Below are positions 35,713-44,384 of a stretch of DNA of 64,000 nt, in pieces. Position numbers and translations under genes: made by a program. The notes under the pieces are model-generated. The model searched no databases, was not told where the DNA came from, and saw only the letters and a program-made list of their open reading frames with translations. The stretch comes from CAVQWT01 sp963717705 (lineage in GTDB: Bacteria > Pseudomonadota > Gammaproteobacteria > Burkholderiales > Casimicrobiaceae), in the NCBI GenBank assembly GCA_963717705.1, contig CAVQWT010000006.1, forward strand, positions 387,156 to 451,155, read 5' to 3'. How positions within the stretch are numbered: the first letter of the stretch is position 1; the number at the start of each line of letters is the position of its first letter.

Positions 35713-38217
35713 TCAGGACTCCTTCGACAGCACGTGGCGGGCGACCCAGGCCTGGCCCAGGCCGAGGCCGCCGTCGTTGGGTGGCGCCTGCTCGGCTTCG
35801 AGCAGGGCGATGCCGCGCTGCGCGAGCGCTGCGCGCAGTCCGCGCGCGAGCACGGCGTTGAGGAAACAGCCGCCGCCGGCCGCGACTTCGCGCAGTCCGT
35901 GCTTCGCCGCGGCGACGGCGATCCATTCGGCCAGCGCGGCGACCAGCGTGGCGTGGAACAGCGCCGCGCCGAAGCCCGCGTCGCCCTCGTCGGCGAGTCG
36001 CGCCAGCAGCGGGGTCAGGTCGAGTTCTCCGGCGGCGCCGATCGCGTAGCCGGTGGCATCCGGTGCGACCGCCCCGTGGGCCGCGGCGAGGCCTTCGAGC
36101 AGCATCGCCGCCTGGCCTTCGAACGCCATCCGGCGCGACACGCCGAGCAGTCCCGCGGCGGCGTCGAACCAGCGGCCCATGCTGGTGGTGGCGGGCGCGT
36201 GCAGGTCGCGCGCGAGCAGCGTGGCGATGGTCGCCGCCGCCGGCTCGTCGGCGTAGCGCGCGGCGATGTCGGCGCCGCGTCCGGCCCGCGCGAGGGCTGC
36301 CGCCGCCATCCGCCAGGGCTCGCGCGCGGCACGGTCACCGCCGGGGAGCTTCAATGGCGAGAGGTGCCCGATGCGCGTGGCCGCCGCGCCGTCGACGAGC
36401 AGCAGCTCGCCGCCCCACGCGCCGCCGTCGGTGCCGAGTCCCACGCCGTCCAGCGCGACACCCAGCGCCGGGCCCTCGCGCCGGTGCTCGGCCAGGACCG
36501 CGCCGATGTGCGCGTGGTGGTGCTGGACGGCGATCGCCGGCACGTCCCACGCTGCGGCGAGCCGCGCGGCGAGGTGCGAGCTGTAGAAGTCGGGATGCAG
36601 GTCGTGCGCGACAGCGCGCGGCGTCACCTGCAGCGTATCGACCAGATGCTCGATCGCGAGGTCGAGCGACGCGCGGGTCGGCGCGTTGTCGAGGTCGCCG
36701 ACGTGCTGCGCGAGGAACGCCTCGTCGCCGCGGGTCACGCAGGGGGCGTTCTTGAACCAGCCGCCGGTGGCGACGATCGACGCCGCGGCTCCGCCGGCGG
36801 CGCCGGCGCGGGCGGCGGCCCTTACCGAACCGCGGGTCGGTGCGTCCCCGGCCGCCGCGGCCGCGGCAGGCGAGTCCCCGGCCGGCAGGTCCCTGGCCGC
36901 CGCGCGCGGGATCGGTGCGAGCCGGATCGCCAGCGGCGTGTAGCCGCGCGCGCGGCGCAGGAACTGCGGCGCGCCCGACGATGCGGTGCGCACCACGCTG
37001 TCGTCGCAGCGGATCACGATGTCGCGGTCGTGCACCAGCAGCGCGTCGGCGATGCCGCCGAGCCGCGCGACCGCCTCGGCGTTGTCGATGACCAGCGGCT
37101 CGCCTCCGGGGTTCGCGCTGGTCATCACCAGCACCAGCGGCTGCGGCGCCGCCAGCCACGCGGTGCCCGACGGACGTCCTGCGGCCTCGTGGAACAGCAG
37201 GTACTGCAGCGGCGTGTACGGCAGCATCGCTCCCAGCCACGCGAGCCCGGGCGCGACGCCGGGCAGCGCGGCGTCGGCGCCGGCGGCCTTGGGCGCCAGC
37301 ACCACAGGGCGCGCCGCCGACTCGAGCAGCGCGCGCTCGGCGGGGCCGACCTCGGCCAGCCCGGCCAGCGACGCCGCGTTGGCGACCATCACCGCGAACG
37401 GCTTGGCCTCGCGCGACTTGCGCGCGCGCAGGCGCGCCACCGCCTCGCCGTCGCGGGCGTCGCAGGCGAGGTGGAAGCCGCCGAGGCCCTTGATCGCGAC
37501 GATCCCGCCGCGAGCGAGGCGGAGGACGGTGGCGGCGACCGGGTCGACCGCGTCCAGCGGCGCGCCGTCCGGTGCGAGCAGCGCGAGCCGCGGACCGCAG
37601 GCGGGGCAGGCGTTCGGCTCGGCGTGGAACCGGCGGTGGTCGGGCGCGCGGTATTCGGCGAGGCAGGCCGGGCATTGCCCGAACGCCGCCATGCTGGTCT
37701 GCGCTCGGTCGTAGGGCAGTCCGCGCGTGATCGTGTAGCGCGGGCCGCAGTTGGTGCAGTTGATGAAGGCGTAGCGCCAGCGGCGGTCGGCGGGATCGAA
37801 CAGCTCGGCGAGGCAATCGGGGCACACGGCGGTGTCGGGCCCGATCGCCGTCGTCGCGCGCCCGCCCGCCGTCTCGACGATGGTGAAGCCCGATGCGGCG
37901 CGCAGCGGCAGCGCCCCGGCGGTCACCGTGTCCACGCGCGCCAGCGACGGCGCCGTGGTCGCGAGGCGCCGCGCGAACTCGTCGAGCACCGGCAGGGCGC
38001 CCTCGACCTCGATGGTGACGCCGCCAGCGTCGTTGCGCACGAACCCGGCGAGCCCGAGCTCGCGCGCGAGCCGGTAGACGAACGGGCGGAAGCCGACCCC
38101 CTGGACCACGCCGGTCACCAGGATGCGGCGGCGCGCGCACGCGTCCGCCGTCGGCGCCGCGACCTCGCCGCCGGGGGGCGCGGCAGCACCGATGCGGTCC
38201 GGGATGCGCATGTCCAT
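35713..38217 (-). CDS. hypF: Carbamoyltransferase HypF
   Basis: This 834-residue protein (from MDMRIPDR) makes thiocarbamate on HypE from carbamoyl phosphate. Domains in order are acylphosphatase (VTGVVQGVGFRPFVYRLARE near residue 35), two zinc fingers (CPDCLAELF...CTNCGPRY and CPACLAEYR...CPACGPRL), a YrdC-like domain (GGIVAIKGLGGFHLACDARD) and a Kae1-like carbamoyltransferase (VQHHHAHIGAVLAEH). An Ala/Arg-rich insertion lies before the last domain. The longer frame to 38373 is ignored because it runs into hypB. Confidence 0.95.
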   Translation of the reverse strand: MDMRIPDRIGAAAPPGGEVAAPTADACARRRILVTGVVQGVGFRPFVYRLARELGLAGFVRNDAGGVTIEVEGALPVLDEFARRLATTAPSLARVDTVTAGALPLRAASGFTIVETAGGRATTAIGPDTAVCPDCLAELFDPADRRWRYAFINCTNCGPRYTITRGLPYDRAQTSMAAFGQCPACLAEYRAPDHRRFHAEPNACPACGPRLALLAPDGAPLDAVDPVAATVLRLARGGIVAIKGLGGFHLACDARDGEAVARLRARKSREAKPFAVMVANAASLAGLAEVGPAERALLESAARPVVLAPKAAGADAALPGVAPGLAWLGAMLPYTPLQYLLFHEAAGRPSGTAWLAAPQPLVLVMTSANPGGEPLVIDNAEAVARLGGIADALLVHDRDIVIRCDDSVVRTASSGAPQFLRRARGYTPLAIRLAPIPRAAARDLPAGDSPAAAAAAGDAPTRGSVRAAARAGAAGGAAASIVATGGWFKNAPCVTRGDEAFLAQHVGDLDNAPTRASLDLAIEHLVDTLQVTPRAVAHDLHPDFYSSHLAARLAAAWDVPAIAVQHHHAHIGAVLAEHRREGPALGVALDGVGLGTDGGAWGGELLLVDGAAATRIGHLSPLKLPGGDRAAREPWRMAAAALARAGRGADIAARYADEPAAATIATLLARDLHAPATTSMGRWFDAAAGLLGVSRRMAFEGQAAMLLEGLAAAHGAVAPDATGYAIGAAGELDLTPLLARLADEGDAGFGAALFHATLVAALAEWIAVAAAKHGLREVAAGGGCFLNAVLARGLRAALAQRGIALLEAEQAPPNDGGLGLGQAWVARHVLSKES

Positions 38218-38251
38218 CGGCGGCGTGGGGATGAGGCCCGGGCCGCGGCGG

Positions 38252-39248
38252 TCAGGCCGCGCCCGCCTTCGCTTCCAGTTCGGCGACCCGCCGGCGCAGC
38301 GCCGCGAGATCGGCGTCGCGCCGCACCCTGACGGCGGCGAGTTCCGCTTCCAGCCAGGCAAGCCACTCGGCAACGCCCGCGCCGGTCGTCGCCGACACCT
38401 GCAGCACCCGCAGGCCCGGACGCACGCGCTGCGCGTACGCGATCGCGGCGTCGACGTCGAAGTCCAGGTGCGGCAGCAGGTCGGTCTTCGACAGCAGCAT
38501 CAGGTCCGCGGCGCGGAACATGTCCGGATACTTGAGCGGCTTGTCCTCGCCTTCGGTGACCGACAGGATCACGACCTTGTGCGCCTCGCCGAGGTCGAAC
38601 GCGGCGGGGCACACGAGGTTGCCGACGTTCTCGATCAGCAGCAGGCTGCCTTCGGCGGGATCGAGCTTGTCGACCGCGTGGCCGACCATGTGCGCGTCGA
38701 GATGGCAGCCCTTGCCGGTGTTGACCTGCACCGCCGGCGCGCCGGTGGCCCGGATGCGGTCGGCGTCGCGCGAGGTCTGCTGGTCGCCCTCGATCACCGC
38801 GACCGGCGTGCGCGCGGCCCAGGCCTCGATCGTCTTCACCAGCAGCGTCGTCTTGCCCGAGCCGGGACTCGACACCAGGTTCAGCGCCAGCACCGCGCGG
38901 TCGGCGAAGCGCTGCCGGTTGATCGCGGCCAGCGCGTCGTTCTTCTCCAGCAGCGCGCGCTCGACGTCGACGACGCGCGACGGCGCGAAGCCCGGCGCGT
39001 GCGCGGCGCCGATGGGCCCGGCGGGGCCGCGCAGCGCCGCCGGCAGGTCGTGTCGATGGGGGTGCGCGTGGTCGTGCGCTTGATCGTGTCGCATCGTCGT
39101 GCGCGTGGTCGTGCGGATGGCCGTCCGCATGCGCGTGCGAATGCACGTGCCGCGTGCCGTCGGCGTGGACGTGCTCGTGTTCATGATCATGGGCGTCGAC
39201 GCCGTCGATCTTCACTTGGTCGCTGCCGCAGCCGCAGGTGGTGCACAT
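38252..39248 (-). CDS. hypB: Hydrogenase nickel incorporation GTPase HypB, frameshift in His-rich region
   Basis: The start at 39248 gives MCTTCGCGSDQVKIDG, the high-affinity nickel CxxCGC motif, then a His/Asp-rich stretch. Near 39085-39095 one extra base breaks the frame. The second frame carries the rest of the His-rich stretch (RHDQAHDHAHPHRHDL) and the full GTPase: SSPGSGKTTLL (P-loop), EGDQQTSRDADRIR, GKGCHLDA (metal-site Cys/His), ENVGNLVCPAAFDLG and LSKTDLL. An ATG at 39094 opens the second frame, so a HypB of 280 residues lacking the N-terminal nickel motif could be made by reinitiation. It may equally be a sequencing error in repetitive CAC/GAC codons. HypB loads Ni with HypA. Confidence 0.88.
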
Positions 39249-39278
39249 GGTCGTTCTCCGTGATTCCGTCGGGCCGCT

Positions 39279-39620
39279 TCAGGCGACCTCGATGTCCTTG
39301 ACCCGCATGTCGTCGCCCGCGGTCACCGTCAGCTGGAAGCTGCCGCAGCGGGGACAGGGATCGCCGATGCGGGCGAGCGCCACCGTTGCGCCGCAGGGCA
39401 TGCACCACGCCGCGCCGTCGACGGTGTCGATGGTCAGCGTCGCGCCGTCGGCGACGCTGCCGCGGGTGACGACGTCGAAGCAGAACGCAAGCGCGTCGCG
39501 CTCGACGTGCGACAGCGCGCCGATCGCGAGCCGCACGCCGGTGACGCGCGTCGCCGCACTGGCGCGCGCGGTGTCCTCGACGATCGCCAGCATGCCCTCG
39601 GCGAGCGACATCTCATGCAT
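39279..39620 (-). CDS. hypA: Nickel metallochaperone HypA
   Basis: This 113-residue protein begins MHEMSLAEGML, with the nickel-binding N-terminal MHE. The structural zinc site is made by CMPCG and CPRCG near residues 75-95. It delivers nickel to the large-subunit precursor with HypB. It overlaps the end of hupK by eight bases. Confidence 0.96.
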   Translation of the reverse strand: MHEMSLAEGMLAIVEDTARASAATRVTGVRLAIGALSHVERDALAFCFDVVTRGSVADGATLTIDTVDGAAWCMPCGATVALARIGDPCPRCGSFQLTVTAGDDMRVKDIEVA

Positions 39621-40767
39621 GCGCCACCTCGATGCGGCAGGCGACGCAGGGGTCGAGCGCGTGCACGGCGAGGCGCGCGTGGCGCTCGAACGTGGCGTCG
39701 TCGGCCGCGGACAGCCCGGCGAGCCCGCGCACCAGCGGGCCGTCGGCGCCGAAGTTCCATTCGGTCGGGGCGACGATCGCGTACGCGGCGACGACGTCGC
39801 CGTCGACACGCGCGCGGTGGACCAGCAGGCCGCGCGCCGTCTCGACCGCGGCGAAGCCTTCGCCCGGCGCCGGCGCGATGGCGTCGAGCCAGCGCGGTTC
39901 GGCGGCGGGGTGCGCGTCGCCGCCACCGTCCAGCCCCGCCAGCAGCACCGCGAGGTCGGCCAGCCGCGCGACGATGCGCGCCGCGGCGGTGGCGCCGTCG
40001 CGGGCGACCAGGTCGGCCACCGCAGGATGCGCGCGGCGGCGGGCGAGCGACCCGGTCTCGGCCGGCGCGCCGTGCCAGCGCGGCGCGTGCGCGAACGAGG
40101 GCCGCACGTCCATGTCGGGCAGGAGCACCGCGGCCAGCGCGGCGGCGTCGGCGACCGGCAGCAGCGCGACCTCGGAGCGGCCCAGCGCCGGCGCCGTGGC
40201 CGCCAGCACGCGCAGCACCGCCGCCGGCGCGGTGGTCGCTGCCGCGGCCCAGCGATCGACCGCGGCGGCGTCGCGTAGCGCCAGCCACTCATGCGGCGGC
40301 ATGCCGTGGACGTGCGCGGCGAAGACGGGCGCCAGCGCCGCGCCGGCGTCGCGGCCGACGCCGGCCGCGTCGGCGCCGGCGTCGAGCGCGGCCAGCGCGG
40401 TGGCGACGGCGCGCCGCGCGACGGCGACCGGCGGCAACCCGGCCGCGACGCCCGCGGCCTGCGGCAGGTCGACCAGCAGCCGGAACAGCCCTTCCTGCAG
40501 CGCCTCGAGGCGCACGGCGAGCTCGCGCGCGTCGTTCGCGGCGCCGCTGCGACGGCCCTGCGCCGCGTCGAGCGCGGCGGCGGCGGCCGCGCCCTGCGCG
40601 CGGGCGCAGACCGAGTAGAGCCGCGGCACCAGCGCCGCGGCTTCGCGCACCGGCCGGCCGCCGAGCACGCGGGCGGCCGCCAGCGGCCGCGACGAGCGGA
40701 TCGTCACCTCGCGCGCGACCGCATCGTCGATGGCCAGGCGCACGACGAGTTCACCCTCGAGGTTCAC
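39613..40767 (-). CDS. hupK: Hydrogenase assembly protein HupK/HoxV
   Basis: This 384-residue protein distantly resembles the hydrogenase large subunit. It keeps only the C-terminal motif DPCVACRIEVAHA, like the L2 motif, while the L1 motif RxCGxC is absent; VPRLYSVCARAQG occupies its place. HupK/HoxV acts as a scaffold for the Fe(CN)2CO unit in O2-tolerant enzymes. The protein is very Ala-rich. It overlaps hupJ by 17 bases and hypA by eight. Confidence 0.87.
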   Translation of the reverse strand: MNLEGELVVRLAIDDAVAREVTIRSSRPLAAARVLGGRPVREAAALVPRLYSVCARAQGAAAAAALDAAQGRRSGAANDARELAVRLEALQEGLFRLLVDLPQAAGVAAGLPPVAVARRAVATALAALDAGADAAGVGRDAGAALAPVFAAHVHGMPPHEWLALRDAAAVDRWAAAATTAPAAVLRVLAATAPALGRSEVALLPVADAAALAAVLLPDMDVRPSFAHAPRWHGAPAETGSLARRRAHPAVADLVARDGATAAARIVARLADLAVLLAGLDGGGDAHPAAEPRWLDAIAPAPGEGFAAVETARGLLVHRARVDGDVVAAYAIVAPTEWNFGADGPLVRGLAGLSAADDATFERHARLAVHALDPCVACRIEVAHA

Positions 40768-41296
40768 GCGGCCGGTCCCGGAAGCGCGCGGTCAGGAAAT
40801 CCCGCTTCGACATCGGCGCCGCGACGGCCTCCCTGATCGCCTCGAGGCGGCCGGTGGACTCGCCCGCCGGCGGCTCGGGCACCGGCGCGTGGGCGGCGTC
40901 GAACAGCGCCTCGAGCGCGAGCTTCCCCGTCAGCACGGCGGTCGGGTGGTCGGTGAACGCGTCCATCGGCGAGAACAGCGAGCACGCGAGGAACTCGCCG
41001 GCGACGTCGTCGCGGGCACCGACGAAGTCGTAGGTGCCCGAGGCGAAGTGGTACTTGCGCTTCGCGCCGACCGGCAGCGGCTGCCAGGCCGCCGGGTCGT
41101 GTGGCGCGAGCACGACGTTCATGAACCACGGCGCGACGACGACGCCCAGCCAGCAGCCTTCCCACGGCACGAACCCGACCGCCTCGACCGCAAGCGCGGG
41201 ATTGACGATCGGCAGCCCCTCCATCCGCGCCGCGGCGGCGCGGAACGCGGCCTCGAAGCGCGGCGACGGGTCGGGCAGCAGTGCGGCGGCGGTCAT
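40751..41296 (-). CDS. hupJ: [NiFe]-hydrogenase assembly chaperone HupJ/HybE family
   Basis: This 181-residue protein has the family signatures NPALAVEAVGFVPWEGCWLG, VVVAPWFMNVVLAP and FLACSLFSPMDAFTDHPTAV. HybE/HoxT-type chaperones help the small subunit and its Tat export stay coordinated with large-subunit maturation. The last ~30 residues (KRDFLTARFRDRPREPRG) are basic and carry an MSKRDFL motif often seen in this family. Confidence 0.9.
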   Translation of the reverse strand: MTAAALLPDPSPRFEAAFRAAAARMEGLPIVNPALAVEAVGFVPWEGCWLGVVVAPWFMNVVLAPHDPAAWQPLPVGAKRKYHFASGTYDFVGARDDVAGEFLACSLFSPMDAFTDHPTAVLTGKLALEALFDAAHAPVPEPPAGESTGRLEAIREAVAAPMSKRDFLTARFRDRPREPRG

Positions 41297-41308
41297 CGTG
41301 GGCGCTTC

Positions 41309-41530
41309 TCAGTCGTCGGTCAGCACGAGGAACTGGTCCTTCGTGGCCGAGCAGTTGGGGCAGGTCCAGTGCGGCGGCAGCGCCGCGAACGGCGTCCCCG
41401 CCGGGATCTGCCAGACGCTGTCGCCCTCGGCGGGGTCGTAGACGTACCAGCAGACCTTGCACTCCATCCGGGTCTCGGCGCCATCTGCGGCGCCGTAGCC
41501 TTCGAACGACGGTGGCGGCTTCAGCGACAT
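41309..41530 (-). CDS. hupI: Rubredoxin HupI/HoxR
   Basis: This 73-residue protein has the two iron-binding knuckles CKVCWYVYDPAEG and CPNCSATKDQF. Rubredoxins at this position in hup operons support O2-tolerant hydrogenase assembly, probably by protecting or reducing the small-subunit Fe-S clusters. A ~20-residue N-terminal extension is normal for HupI. Confidence 0.95.
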   Translation of the reverse strand: MSLKPPPSFEGYGAADGAETRMECKVCWYVYDPAEGDSVWQIPAGTPFAALPPHWTCPNCSATKDQFLVLTDD

Positions 41531-41534
41531 GGCG

Positions 41535-42422
41535 TCAGGCCGGGCAGGATTCGCTCATCCACGCGACCAGCTCGGCGAGCCGCCCGCGCGAGTCCTCGAG
41601 GTCTTCGGCCGCCGCCAGCGCGACCTCGGGCACGGCGACGACCTCGATGGTGTTGAGGATCAGCGTGTTCATCTGGTTGAAGTACTGGACGCGCCAGACG
41701 TCGCGCGCCCCCGTCGAGGTGATCCGGCAGTTGCCGAAGCCGCGCGACATGATCGCCACCGTCCCCACGGGAAGCACGCGCTCCAGCACCGCGTGGTCGT
41801 CCGGGGTCATCGGGAACAGCGTGAGGTTGACGACGTGGGCCGGGGCGCCGGGCGCGCGCAGCTCGCGCATCTGGGCGCCGATCTCGTGCAGCAGCGCCGG
41901 CGAGTTCATCGCCCCGGCCGGCATGTCGACCGCCGGCAGCGTCGACGACGCGCCCGCGCGGGCGGCGTCGATCACGGCCCGCGGCAGCGGCGCCGCCTCG
42001 ATGCTGTCGGAGGTCAGCGCAAAGCCGGCGTCGAACGCCAGCACCCGCCACAGCCCGGTGAACACGCTCTCCTGGATCCGGTAGCTCGCCGGGGCGTTGA
42101 CCTGGATGGCGACCTCGCCTTCGCCCAGCATCTCGTTGACCAGCGCCAGCGCGGCCGGCGGCAGCTGCGACAGCTCCATCCGCGGGCCGGGGACTCCCGA
42201 CGCCGGGTCCCAAGCTTCCATCTGCGCGAGAAACGCCGCGAGCGTGTCGCGCGCGACGGTCATCGCCTGCGCGTCCGCGTTCTCGGGCGGGATCGGCATG
42301 CGGAAGGTGTTCATCTCGTGCGGCATCGCCAGGTACTGCAGCTCCATGTCGTCCTCCGGCTGGGTGCCGGGCCCGACGACGCGCACCGGGAACGGGAACG
42401 GCTTGCTCACATCGCGATCCAT
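41535..42422 (-). CDS. hupH: Hydrogenase assembly protein HupH/HoxQ (HyaF)
   Basis: This 295-residue protein has family segments MELQYLAMPHEMNTFRMP, LGEGEVAIQVNAPASYRIQE near residue 110, HVVNLTLFPMTPDDHAVLE and RGFGNCRITSTGARDVWRVQ. With HupG it serves as a chaperone complex for the Tat-exported small subunit. One base separates it from hupG. Confidence 0.92.
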   Translation of the reverse strand: MDRDVSKPFPFPVRVVGPGTQPEDDMELQYLAMPHEMNTFRMPIPPENADAQAMTVARDTLAAFLAQMEAWDPASGVPGPRMELSQLPPAALALVNEMLGEGEVAIQVNAPASYRIQESVFTGLWRVLAFDAGFALTSDSIEAAPLPRAVIDAARAGASSTLPAVDMPAGAMNSPALLHEIGAQMRELRAPGAPAHVVNLTLFPMTPDDHAVLERVLPVGTVAIMSRGFGNCRITSTGARDVWRVQYFNQMNTLILNTIEVVAVPEVALAAAEDLEDSRGRLAELVAWMSESCPA

Positions 42423-42423
42423 G

Positions 42424-42915
42424 TCAGGCTCCGCAGGAAGAAGAGGAAGCAGAAGGCGCCGCGCCGGCCGCGGTCACCGCAATGCCGATCGAAGGCGGCC
42501 GCGCCGGCTCGGCGGCGAGCAGCGCGGCGACTTCGTCGAGGTATTCGTCCCAGTTGCGCAGCCCGTCGATCGCGCCGACGTAGCGACCGTCCCTCAGCAC
42601 CACCAGCGCCGGCCAGCGGCGGAAGCCGTAGCGCGCGTGCACCGCTCGCGCGGTCACCGGAAACAGCACGGCGCCACGCAGCACGCCGGGGAACGCGCGC
42701 ACGATCTCCGGGGCGATCACCGCGAGATCGAGCGTTTCCTTGAAGCGCACCGGGTCCTCGGTGAACACCAGCAGCGCGTGGCCGGGCGCGGCGAGGAAAG
42801 CGTCGAGGGTGTCGGCGGTCGGCGCGGCGAAGCCGTGCCGGGTCTCGAGCTGCGCCACCAGCGGATGCACCGGCTCGGCCGCCGTCGTGGCGGGAGGGGT
42901 CGTTTGCTGCGTCAT
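42424..42915 (-). CDS. hupG: Small-subunit chaperone HupG/HoxO (HyaE)
   Basis: This 163-residue thioredoxin-fold protein has no CxxC redox motif. Core features are HALLVFTEDPVRFKETLDLA, VLFPVTARAVHARYGFRRWP and ALVVLRDGRYVGAIDGLRNW. HyaE/HoxO binds the Tat signal of the hydrogenase small subunit. The C-terminal tail is Ser/Ala-rich. It overlaps hupF by four bases. Confidence 0.9.
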   Translation of the reverse strand: MTQQTTPPATTAAEPVHPLVAQLETRHGFAAPTADTLDAFLAAPGHALLVFTEDPVRFKETLDLAVIAPEIVRAFPGVLRGAVLFPVTARAVHARYGFRRWPALVVLRDGRYVGAIDGLRNWDEYLDEVAALLAAEPARPPSIGIAVTAAGAAPSASSSSCGA

Positions 42916-43223
42916 GAAGCGTTTCCTTTGAGGTGCGCGGGCAGCTGCGGTTCGCGGTCCGCGAGATCGGGAAAAAAACTGTCGATCGAGCCGGTGCCGT
43001 CCAGCACGGCCTGCAGCGCGTCGAGCGCGGCGTCGGTCTCCCTCGCCTCGTCGGGCGAGAGGGTGCGGATCGCGCTGCCCTGGAACGCGAGCACCCAGTC
43101 GCCGGGAGCGACGGTCTCGACCAGCAGCACGTTGATGGTCTCGGTGCGGCCGCGTCCCGACGCGACGGCGGTCCCGTGGTCGGGCTCGACGGAGGCGATG
43201 CGCATGGGGATGCCGACGCACAT
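42912..43223 (-). CDS. hupF: HypC-family chaperone HupF/HoxL
   Basis: This 103-residue protein begins MCVGIPMRIASVEPD, with Cys2 as in HypC, and has LLVETVAPGDWVLAFQGSAI. HupF/HoxL protects the large subunit under high O2 and carries its Fe(CN)2CO unit. The C-terminal part (residues 70-100) is the extension that separates HupF from HypC. Confidence 0.93.
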   Translation of the reverse strand: MCVGIPMRIASVEPDHGTAVASGRGRTETINVLLVETVAPGDWVLAFQGSAIRTLSPDEARETDAALDALQAVLDGTGSIDSFFPDLADREPQLPAHLKGNAS

Positions 43224-43224
43224 T

Positions 43225-43857
43225 TCAGCCGCCCTCGCGCGCGGCCCGCGGCGCCAGCAATCGCTCGTCGCCGATGCGGCAGGCGTCCGCCTCGGACGGT
43301 CGGCCACGCTCGTAGTCGTCGAGCGCCAGCGCCGAGGCGTTGAGGGGAGGCGCGGTCTCGCCGTCGGCGCGGGCGCGGCCGGCGAGTCCCCAGGCGGCCA
43401 GTTCCTGCGCGGCCAGCGCCACGGCCGGGGCGATGCACGCGCGCACCTCCGGCCGCAGGCTGCCGCCGAAGTCGGACAGCTCGACCGGCTGCACGCCGAT
43501 GACGGTGAGGGCCTCCGGATAGCAGTCCTTGATCGCGGCCAGCGCCAGCACGTCGTTGAAGCCGGTCTGGTGCGGCGAGAGCTTGGTCGCGCCCCAGGCG
43601 GGCACCTCGGCGTCGCGCAGCACCTTGATCGTGCCGGGGGCGAGATTGAAGTCGACGGCGTCGAACACCAGCACCCGCCGCGCCGACGCGACCGCGTCGA
43701 ACAGCGCGAGGCCGAGCGTGCCGCCGTCCTGCAGCTCGACGCCGTCGGGAAACTCGAACGCGGCGTTGAGCGCCTCGACCGCCCGCACGCCGAACCCTTC
43801 GTCGGCCCAGAGCACGTTGCCGATGCCCAGAACCCGTGCCGCAATGCGCTGTTCCAC
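43225..43857 (-). CDS. hupD: Hydrogenase maturation endopeptidase HupD/HoxM
   Basis: This 210-residue protease cuts the C-terminal tail of the large subunit after nickel insertion. The nickel-sensing residues are Glu in LGIGNVLWADEGFGVRAVE, Asp in VLVFDAVDFNLAPG and His in LSPHQTGFNDVLAL. The ribosome site AGGAGGAGGG is excellent. It starts a sub-block downstream of a palindrome and an FNR-like box, so it may have its own promoter in addition to hupS read-through. Confidence 0.95.
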   Translation of the reverse strand: MEQRIAARVLGIGNVLWADEGFGVRAVEALNAAFEFPDGVELQDGGTLGLALFDAVASARRVLVFDAVDFNLAPGTIKVLRDAEVPAWGATKLSPHQTGFNDVLALAAIKDCYPEALTVIGVQPVELSDFGGSLRPEVRACIAPAVALAAQELAAWGLAGRARADGETAPPLNASALALDDYERGRPSEADACRIGDERLLAPRAAREGG

Positions 43858-43869
43858 CCGCCCTCCTCC

Positions 43870-43888
43870 TGTTACGCCGGTCGTAACA
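43870..43888 (-). promoter_or_regulatory. 19-bp palindrome upstream of hupD
   Basis: TGTTACGCCGGTCGTAACA is a perfect dyad TGTTACG-N5-CGTAACA, immediately upstream of the hupD ribosome site. Its position fits an operator or anti-activator site. A 16/19 identical copy lies at 48191-48209 between hupS and the ATPase operon. Confidence 0.7.
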
Positions 43889-43921
43889 GAGCGAAGGCTA
43901 CCTGCGGCAGCCGGCCGCGTA

Positions 43922-43935
43922 TTGAGCTACGTCAA
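43922..43935 (-). promoter_or_regulatory. FNR-like box upstream of hupD
   Basis: TTGAGCTACGTCAA (minus strand TTGACGTAGCTCAA) resembles TTGAT-N4-ATCAA with changes in both half-sites. It is 65 bases upstream of the hupD start; no strong -10 follows. Confidence 0.4.
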
Positions 43936-43994
43936 CGGGGGAACGGGACGCCCGGCCGGGGACCACCCTCGGCCGCTGCCCGATGGACCTGCGG

Positions 43995-44330
43995 CTAGCC
44001 CGACAGGCGGACGCGCCGGACGGCCGCGTGCATGTCCCAGGCGACCTGCAGGTGCATCCAGAACGCGGCGTCGTTGCCGAAGAACGCGCCGAGCCGCACC
44101 GCCGTGTCGGGCGTGATCGCGCGCCGGCCGTTGATGAGCTCGTTGACGCGGCGGCGCGAAACCCCCAGCGCCGCAGCCAGGTCGGTCTGCGTGATCTTCA
44201 GCGGCCGCAGGAACCGCGTGTCCAGGAACTGGCCGGGATGCGGCGGCCGCCTGGGCGATACCGCGAGGGGCGCCGGCCCTCCCCGGCCGGCGCCCCGCGG
44301 GCGCGAACCACTTCCAGTGCGTGCGAGCAT
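43995..44330 (-). CDS. Orphan HigA-family antitoxin-like regulator inside the hup operon
   Basis: This 111-residue protein has an XRE-type helix-turn-helix: HPGQFLDTRFLRPLKITQTD, then AAALGVSRRRVNELINGRRA and PDTAVRLGAFFGNDAAFWMH, the VapI/HigA family pattern. No HigB-like toxin gene fits in the 54 bases upstream or elsewhere nearby. It sits between hupC and hupD on the same strand. Such a lone HigA could have become a local repressor; the palindrome at 43870 would be a natural candidate target. The extra N-terminal ~30 residues are Arg/Pro-rich. Confidence 0.85.
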   Translation of the reverse strand: MLARTGSGSRPRGAGRGGPAPLAVSPRRPPHPGQFLDTRFLRPLKITQTDLAAALGVSRRRVNELINGRRAITPDTAVRLGAFFGNDAAFWMHLQVAWDMHAAVRRVRLSG

Positions 44331-44384
44331 CGTGTCGGTCCTTGCCAGGCCGGCGCTACCCGTGCACGGAGGGCGTCCCCTGGA

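Noticed and set aside
31188..38331. Very long plus-strand frames (1046 and 1381 residues) over hypX-hypE and hypD-hypF
   Set aside because: They lie exactly antisense to conserved hyp genes and have the Arg/His/Ala composition of reverse-strand shadow frames.
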